From: Rhodobacter sp.
GTDB lineage: Bacteria; Pseudomonadota; Alphaproteobacteria; Rhodobacterales; Rhodobacteraceae
Length of the DNA: 9,346 nt
Direction: 5' to 3'
NCBI GenBank assembly: GCA_027482795.1
Contig: JAIXVS010000161.1
Coordinates: 1 to 9,346, forward strand
Below are positions 6,711 through 9,346 of this stretch, piece by piece. The position numbers and the translations under genes are program-made. Below the pieces are notes generated by a model, which was given only the letters and a program-made list of their open reading frames with translations, made no database searches and had not been told where the DNA came from. Within the stretch, counting starts at the first letter, position 1, and every line of letters begins with the position of its first letter.

Positions 6711-7880
6711 ATGTCCACGGCCAGCATTGAAGCATTGGTTATCGGCGCAGGCCCAGCGGGGCTGATGGCTGCCGAAGAATTGGCCAAAGGCGGGGCAAAG
6801 GTGGTAATCTGCGAGGCCAAGCCAAGCCCCGCGCGCAAGTTGCTGATGGCGGGAAAATCGGGGCTGAACATCACCAAAGATCAGCCGCCCGAGGCGTTTA
6901 TTGCCGCCTATAACAGCCCCCTTTTGGCCCCCATTCTGGCAGGGTTTGGCCCGCGCGAGATGGTGATTTGGACACGCGCTTTGGGGATCGAAGTGTTTAC
7001 AGGCACATCGGGGCGGGTGTTTCCGCGCGACATGAAAGCATCCCCCCTGCTGCGGGCATGGCTGGGGCGGCTTGGCGCGGCGAGGGTAGACCTGCGCACG
7101 CGCTGGCGCTGGACGGGGCTTAATGGCGACGGCGGCTATGTCTTTGACACCCCACATGGCGCACAGGTTTTGCGCCCCAAGGTCTGCGTACTGGCACTGG
7201 GCGGCGCGTCTTGGGCGCGGCTGGGCTCTGACGGCGCATGGACGGGGATTTTGGCCGATAAGGGCGTGCAGATTGTCCCGTGGCAGCCCGCGAATATGGG
7301 ATTTTCCGTGGACTGGTCGGCGCATATGGCGCGGCATTTTGGGCAGGCGATTAAAGGCGCGGCCCTACGCGTTGGCGATCAGAACGAACACGGCGAATTT
7401 GTAATTTCGCAGCGCGGGCTGGAAGGCGGCGGAATTTACGCCGTATCGCGCGCCCTGCGCAAGGGCGGGGCGCTGGAGATTGACCTGATGCCAGACACCA
7501 GCGCCGAAGAGATCACCGTAAAGCTGGCCAAAATGAAGCGCGGCGAGACACGGGCGAACCGTTTGCGCAAACTGGGCCTTTCGCCGCATGCAGTAGCCTT
7601 AGTTCAGGAATTTGCCCGCGATGCCCCGATTGAAGACGCTGTGAAACACCTAGCCCCGCGCCTGATAGGCCCCCGCCCGCTGGATGAGGCGATTTCGGTT
7701 GCAGGTGGAATTACCGCACAAAGCCTGACGGCGGATTTAGAACTGCGCGCCATTCCAAACCTGTTCGCCTGCGGCGAAATGCTAGATTGGGAGGCCCCGA
7801 CAGGCGGCTATCTGCTGACAGCGGCATGGGCCACAGGCCAATGGGCAGGGCGAGCAGCGGCGCGTAGGTTGGCGAATTAG
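6711..7880 (+). CDS. FAD-binding flavoprotein of the HI0933/BaiN (YhiN-like) family
   Basis: A 389-residue cytoplasmic flavoprotein, probably a FAD-dependent oxidoreductase of unknown substrate. The N-terminal FAD motif is GAGPAGLMAAE, with Gly12, Gly14 and Gly17; Glu35 at the end of the second strand (VVICEAK) should bind the ribose. The family signature KLLMAGKSGLNIT follows at 43-55. The C-terminal FAD block contains GGITAQSL and LFACGEMLDWEAPTGGYLL. Its length and composition suit the subgroup annotated as TIGR03862 flavoproteins rather than the longer BaiN type. ATG 6711 lies downstream of AAGGGA, and the FAD motif begins 10 residues in, as expected. It diverges from the HNH gene across 59 bases, in which I see no convincing promoter. 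It ends at a hairpin that overlaps its stop codon. Confidence 0.9.
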   Translation: MSTASIEALVIGAGPAGLMAAEELAKGGAKVVICEAKPSPARKLLMAGKSGLNITKDQPPEAFIAAYNSPLLAPILAGFGPREMVIWTRALGIEVFTGTSGRVFPRDMKASPLLRAWLGRLGAARVDLRTRWRWTGLNGDGGYVFDTPHGAQVLRPKVCVLALGGASWARLGSDGAWTGILADKGVQIVPWQPANMGFSVDWSAHMARHFGQAIKGAALRVGDQNEHGEFVISQRGLEGGGIYAVSRALRKGGALEIDLMPDTSAEEITVKLAKMKRGETRANRLRKLGLSPHAVALVQEFARDAPIEDAVKHLAPRLIGPRPLDEAISVAGGITAQSLTADLELRAIPNLFACGEMLDWEAPTGGYLLTAAWATGQWAGRAAARRLAN

Positions 7881-7907
7881 GGGGCAAGGCTGCGGCCCTG
7901 CCCCCTA
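7878..7907 (+). terminator. Hairpin overlapping the flavoprotein stop codon, probable terminator
   Basis: TAGGGGGCA (7878-7886) pairs with TGCCCCCTA (7899-7907). After one A-C mismatch, GGC (7888-7890) pairs with GCC (7895-7897) around a TGCG loop. Three T residues follow on the plus strand (7908-7910), a weak tail, so termination efficiency is uncertain. It sits in the 38 bases between two convergent genes and includes the flavoprotein stop. Confidence 0.6.
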
Positions 7908-7918
7908 TTTGCAAAGGA

Positions 7919-8839
7919 TTAGTGCTTTGGCGAGATCATCACGACGCCCTCGAAGGACGAATAAAGGTTCACTTGATCTTCGCCCAGCGCGTCCTCGGCG
8001 CTGTTGAACAAGGCCGAGAGTTTATCGGCGGCAGATACGCCGTTTTTGCCCAGAAATTCGGGCATCCGCAGATCGGCACCACCGCACAAAACGATCACCC
8101 ATGCACCATCGCGGCGCTCTAACAAGGCGCGCCCGCCCTTGCCATCCTGCGCCCAAGAGGCCAGCGCATGATCGCCCTCAACAATGATCGGATCAATTGT
8201 CAGCGGGCTTTGGGGGGTTTCAAATTGCGCCTTCATGATGGCGGCAATCGCCTCTGGGTCAGTCATGCCACTGGTATCGACCATAGCCGCATCGCCGCCG
8301 CTGTGGGCAGCATGGGCATCATGGCCCGCAGTGCCATGCGCGTTTGCATCATGGTTGCCCATGTCGTGGCCGTCCATGTCGTGCCCTATCGCGCCGTCTT
8401 CTGGCTTGCGGTCATTGTCTATCACCGCCTGCACAGGCACCTCGCCCGCGCGCTCAAAGGTAAGGGTCAAGTCAATGACATCGCCGTTCTTCAATTCAGA
8501 TTTAAGGCCCATCAGCATGACATGATCACCGCCCCGCGCTAGGCTGTGAAAGCCCAGTGCAGGTACGGCAAACCCTTCGGGCACATGCATCATTTTCATG
8601 ACGCCGCCTTCTTCTTTATGGGTGTGCAACTCGGCCTTTTCGGCCACATCCGTGGTCACGGAAATCAGACGGTCATCGACGTCTTGGTGGTTTTCAATTT
8701 CAAAAAACACCGCGCCCGATGCACCAACCCCGCCGATCACGCGAGCGTATGGGTTATTGATATGCACGCCGTCATGGGCGAATGCGGGCAGGGCGATAAG
8801 GGCAGCTATTGCTGCCATGGCAGTTTGTAGGCGGTTCAT
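7919..8839 (-). CDS. Periplasmic PCuAC copper chaperone with His-rich linker and C-terminal copper-associated domain
   Basis: A 306-residue secreted copper-binding protein. A signal peptide ends at AFA (residue 21) before His22. The PCuAC domain (about 25-140) has the complete H(M)X10MX21HXM copper site as His72, Met84, His106 and Met108. Members deliver Cu(I) to CuA or CuB sites of cytochrome oxidases or serve periplasmic copper handling. A linker follows with histidines at 153, 158, 163, 168, 173, 176 and 179, then a separate domain of about 115 residues (191-306) with a single Cys (VLCGGADL). That domain resembles short Rhodobacteraceae proteins that I recall being named copper uptake system-associated protein. 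CutG of R. capsulatus is also PCuAC-like. AAGGA lies 7 bases before ATG 8839 and is predicted to be masked by a stem-loop reaching into the preceding cutF-like gene (31-base gap). The PCuAC call is firm; the C-terminal domain name is less so. Confidence 0.92.
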   Translation of the reverse strand: MNRLQTAMAAIAALIALPAFAHDGVHINNPYARVIGGVGASGAVFFEIENHQDVDDRLISVTTDVAEKAELHTHKEEGGVMKMMHVPEGFAVPALGFHSLARGGDHVMLMGLKSELKNGDVIDLTLTFERAGEVPVQAVIDNDRKPEDGAIGHDMDGHDMGNHDANAHGTAGHDAHAAHSGGDAAMVDTSGMTDPEAIAAIMKAQFETPQSPLTIDPIIVEGDHALASWAQDGKGGRALLERRDGAWVIVLCGGADLRMPEFLGKNGVSAADKLSALFNSAEDALGEDQVNLYSSFEGVVMISPKH

Positions 8840-8846
8840 TTGTAAA

Positions 8847-8851
8847 TCCTT
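8847..8851 (-). promoter_or_regulatory. Shine-Dalgarno of the PCuAC gene, predicted to be sequestered
   Basis: AAGGA (8851-8847) stands 7 bases before the ATG at 8839-8837. Its first four bases pair with CCTT-complementary bases 8888-8891 at the base of the stem-loop, so access should depend on whether that stem is open. Confidence 0.85.
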
Positions 8852-8891
8852 GGTTTGATGTGAGAAAGGGTTAGATCACATCATCCAAAGG
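8848..8891 (-). promoter_or_regulatory. mRNA stem-loop linking CutF-like stall codons to the chaperone ribosome binding site
   Basis: In the leftward transcript, TGATGTGA (8883-8876) pairs perfectly with TCACATCA (8863-8856) around a 12-base loop that contains the cutF-like stop codon. Below a small A/AA internal loop, GG (8886-8885) pairs with CC (8853-8852). After one bulged base (8887), CCTT (8891-8888) pairs with AAGG (8851-8848), which is the Shine-Dalgarno of the next gene. The 5' arm is made of codons 112-117 of the cutF-like gene, starting with the second Pro of Arg-Gly-Pro-Pro. A ribosome held at Pro111/Pro112 would therefore melt the 5' arm. This arrangement matches the switch described for R. 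capsulatus cutF-cutO. No folding energy was calculated. Confidence 0.75.
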
Positions 8892-9224
8892 GGGGCCGCG
8901 CGCATGGGCTTGCGGCCGGATGCGGCTTGGCACAGCCACGGGTTCAGACTGCGACAAATTCCCCAATGCAACCAAGGGCGGCAAGGGCAGTTGCAGTGCG
9001 GGTGCAAGGGCCTGCGCGCTGGGCGCGGCATTGCAATCAATACAAGAATGTGCAGGCTGAACGGGGTTGCCATTGGCATCCAACGTCACAGTTTGCGCGC
9101 CCAGATCGGTGCAAATCACCATCGTCATGCCTTGCGGCATGGCGTGCTGCCCCACTGCCAACGTGACGGATGTCAGCGACAGAAGAATGGCAAAGAAAAA
9201 GGTGAACAGGCTTCGCAACATCAT
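8871..9224 (-). CDS. cutF: CutF-like (DUF2946) exported copper-sensing leader peptide
   Basis: A 117-residue protein with a strongly hydrophobic N-terminal export signal (residues 3-24, LRSLFTFFFAILLSLTS...), a Met/His/Cys-containing stretch (His27, Met29, Met33, Met35, Cys38), the segment TVTLDANGNPVQP, and CIDC (Cys61, Cys64). A Pro-rich region follows, then RPQAHARGPPL near the end, with Arg-Gly-Pro-Pro at 109-112. Signal, DxxGxP-type segment, CxxC and terminal RGPP fit the DUF2946/CutF family. In R. capsulatus, CutF is exported co-translationally; copper binding outside delays export and a C-terminal stall-like motif opens a stem-loop hiding the cutO ribosome binding site. Here the next gene is a PCuAC chaperone instead. 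The start is one of two adjacent ATGs (9224 or 9221); no Shine-Dalgarno is visible, and a promoter sits just upstream, suggesting a leaderless mRNA. Family assignment is by motif and context. Confidence 0.82.
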   Translation of the reverse strand: MMLRSLFTFFFAILLSLTSVTLAVGQHAMPQGMTMVICTDLGAQTVTLDANGNPVQPAHSCIDCNAAPSAQALAPALQLPLPPLVALGNLSQSEPVAVPSRIRPQAHARGPPLDDVI

Positions 9225-9230
9225 GGCGTG

Positions 9231-9259
9231 CTTATATGGCGCGGCGGCCCAAAGGCCAA
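9231..9259 (-). promoter_or_regulatory. Candidate promoter of the copper operon, giving a leaderless mRNA
   Basis: Reading leftward, TTGGCC (9259-9254, four of six matches to TTGACA) and TATAAG (9236-9231, five of six matches to TATAAT) are separated by 17 bases. Six bases later comes the first ATG of the cutF-like gene, so the expected transcription start is the A of that ATG or a base next to it. I see no clear CueR-type or other copper operator in the 122 bases between the gene and the window edge. Confidence 0.5.
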
Positions 9260-9304
9260 GGTGTCAGATCGCCGCGATTTTAGGCAAGCGCGCGCAAAAC
9301 GCCA

Positions 9305-9335
9305 AAGGCCCCGCTTGACCAGCAAGCAGGGCCTT
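9305..9335 (-). terminator. Imperfect hairpin near right edge, possible terminator of an upstream leftward gene
   Basis: AAGGCCC (9305-9311) pairs with GGGCCTT (9329-9335), and GCTTG (9313-9317) with CAAGC (9323-9327), across one C-A mismatch with a 5-base loop. In the leftward direction the arm is followed by a broken T-rich tail (T, then GGCG, then TTTT), whereas rightward there is none. It probably ends a leftward gene beyond the window and insulates the copper operon, but that gene is not visible. Confidence 0.45.
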
Positions 9336-9346
9336 CAAGACGGTAC

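Noticed and set aside
8168..8830. Rightward open frames opposite the PCuAC gene.
   Set aside because: They mirror the His-rich and PCuAC coding sequence and have no conserved motif or plausible ribosome binding site.
8876..9079. Alternative leftward frame overlapping the CutF-like gene and ending in AAPLWMM.
   Set aside because: It starts inside the gene and lacks the export signal and CxxC. The run of six C is read correctly in the CutF frame as Gly-Pro-Pro, so no frameshift is needed.
9225..9346. CueR-type operator or riboswitch upstream of the CutF-like gene.
   Set aside because: I found no convincing dyad with the spacing typical of MerR-family promoters (the promoter spacer is 17, not 19-20), and only the edge hairpin is structured.

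Overview
The window looks like chromosomal DNA from an alphaproteobacterium of the Rhodobacteraceae/Paracoccaceae type. It is GC-rich and densely coded, with Shine-Dalgarno-led genes. The protein families also point there: a DEAD-box helicase with a DbpA-type RNA-binding domain and a long basic tail, PmbA next to a DUF2125 protein, a small HNH protein beside an HI0933-type flavoprotein, and a CutF-like DUF2946 peptide with a PCuAC copper chaperone. I see no phage, insertion sequence, CRISPR array, tRNA or rRNA, and no non-coding stretch above 300 bases.

Layout, left to right. Bases 1-1962 (+) hold the 3' part of a DEAD-box RNA helicase gene, cut by the window edge inside the helicase core. 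A perfect 13-bp hairpin with A/T tracts on both sides (1964-1993) separates it from the convergent pair DUF2125 protein (4898-3390) and pmbA (3359-2016), which reads leftward as one unit. From the divergent intergenic region at 4899-4997 a rightward pair starts: a short-chain dehydrogenase/reductase (4998-5753) and a crotonase-fold protein (5750-6355), coupled by a 4-base overlap. The crotonase gene meets a leftward HNH gene (6651-6352) with overlapping stop codons. A BaiN/HI0933-type flavoprotein gene (6711-7880, +) follows and ends at a hairpin.

The right end is a leftward copper module: a CutF-like DUF2946 exported peptide (9224-8871), then a secreted PCuAC copper chaperone with a histidine-rich linker and an extra C-terminal domain (8839-7919). 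It is the most interesting part of the window. The last codons of the CutF-like gene, just after an Arg-Gly-Pro-Pro stall-like motif, can base-pair with the Shine-Dalgarno sequence of the chaperone gene through an imperfect 14-bp stem-loop (8848-8891). A ribosome paused on the Pro-Pro codons would open the stem and free the ribosome binding site. This matches the copper-sensing translational switch described for cutF-cutO in Rhodobacter capsulatus. Here the switch is attached to a copper chaperone rather than to the multicopper oxidase CutO. The CutF-like gene may also be transcribed as a leaderless mRNA, because a good -35/-10 pair places the transcription start at or next to its ATG.

The remaining genes look like ordinary chromosomal genes. 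Points worth noting are a crotonase-fold protein lacking both classical catalytic glutamates, a helicase tail with 14 Lys-Pro-Tyr motifs, and an inverted repeat that forms the core of a possible divergent promoter.
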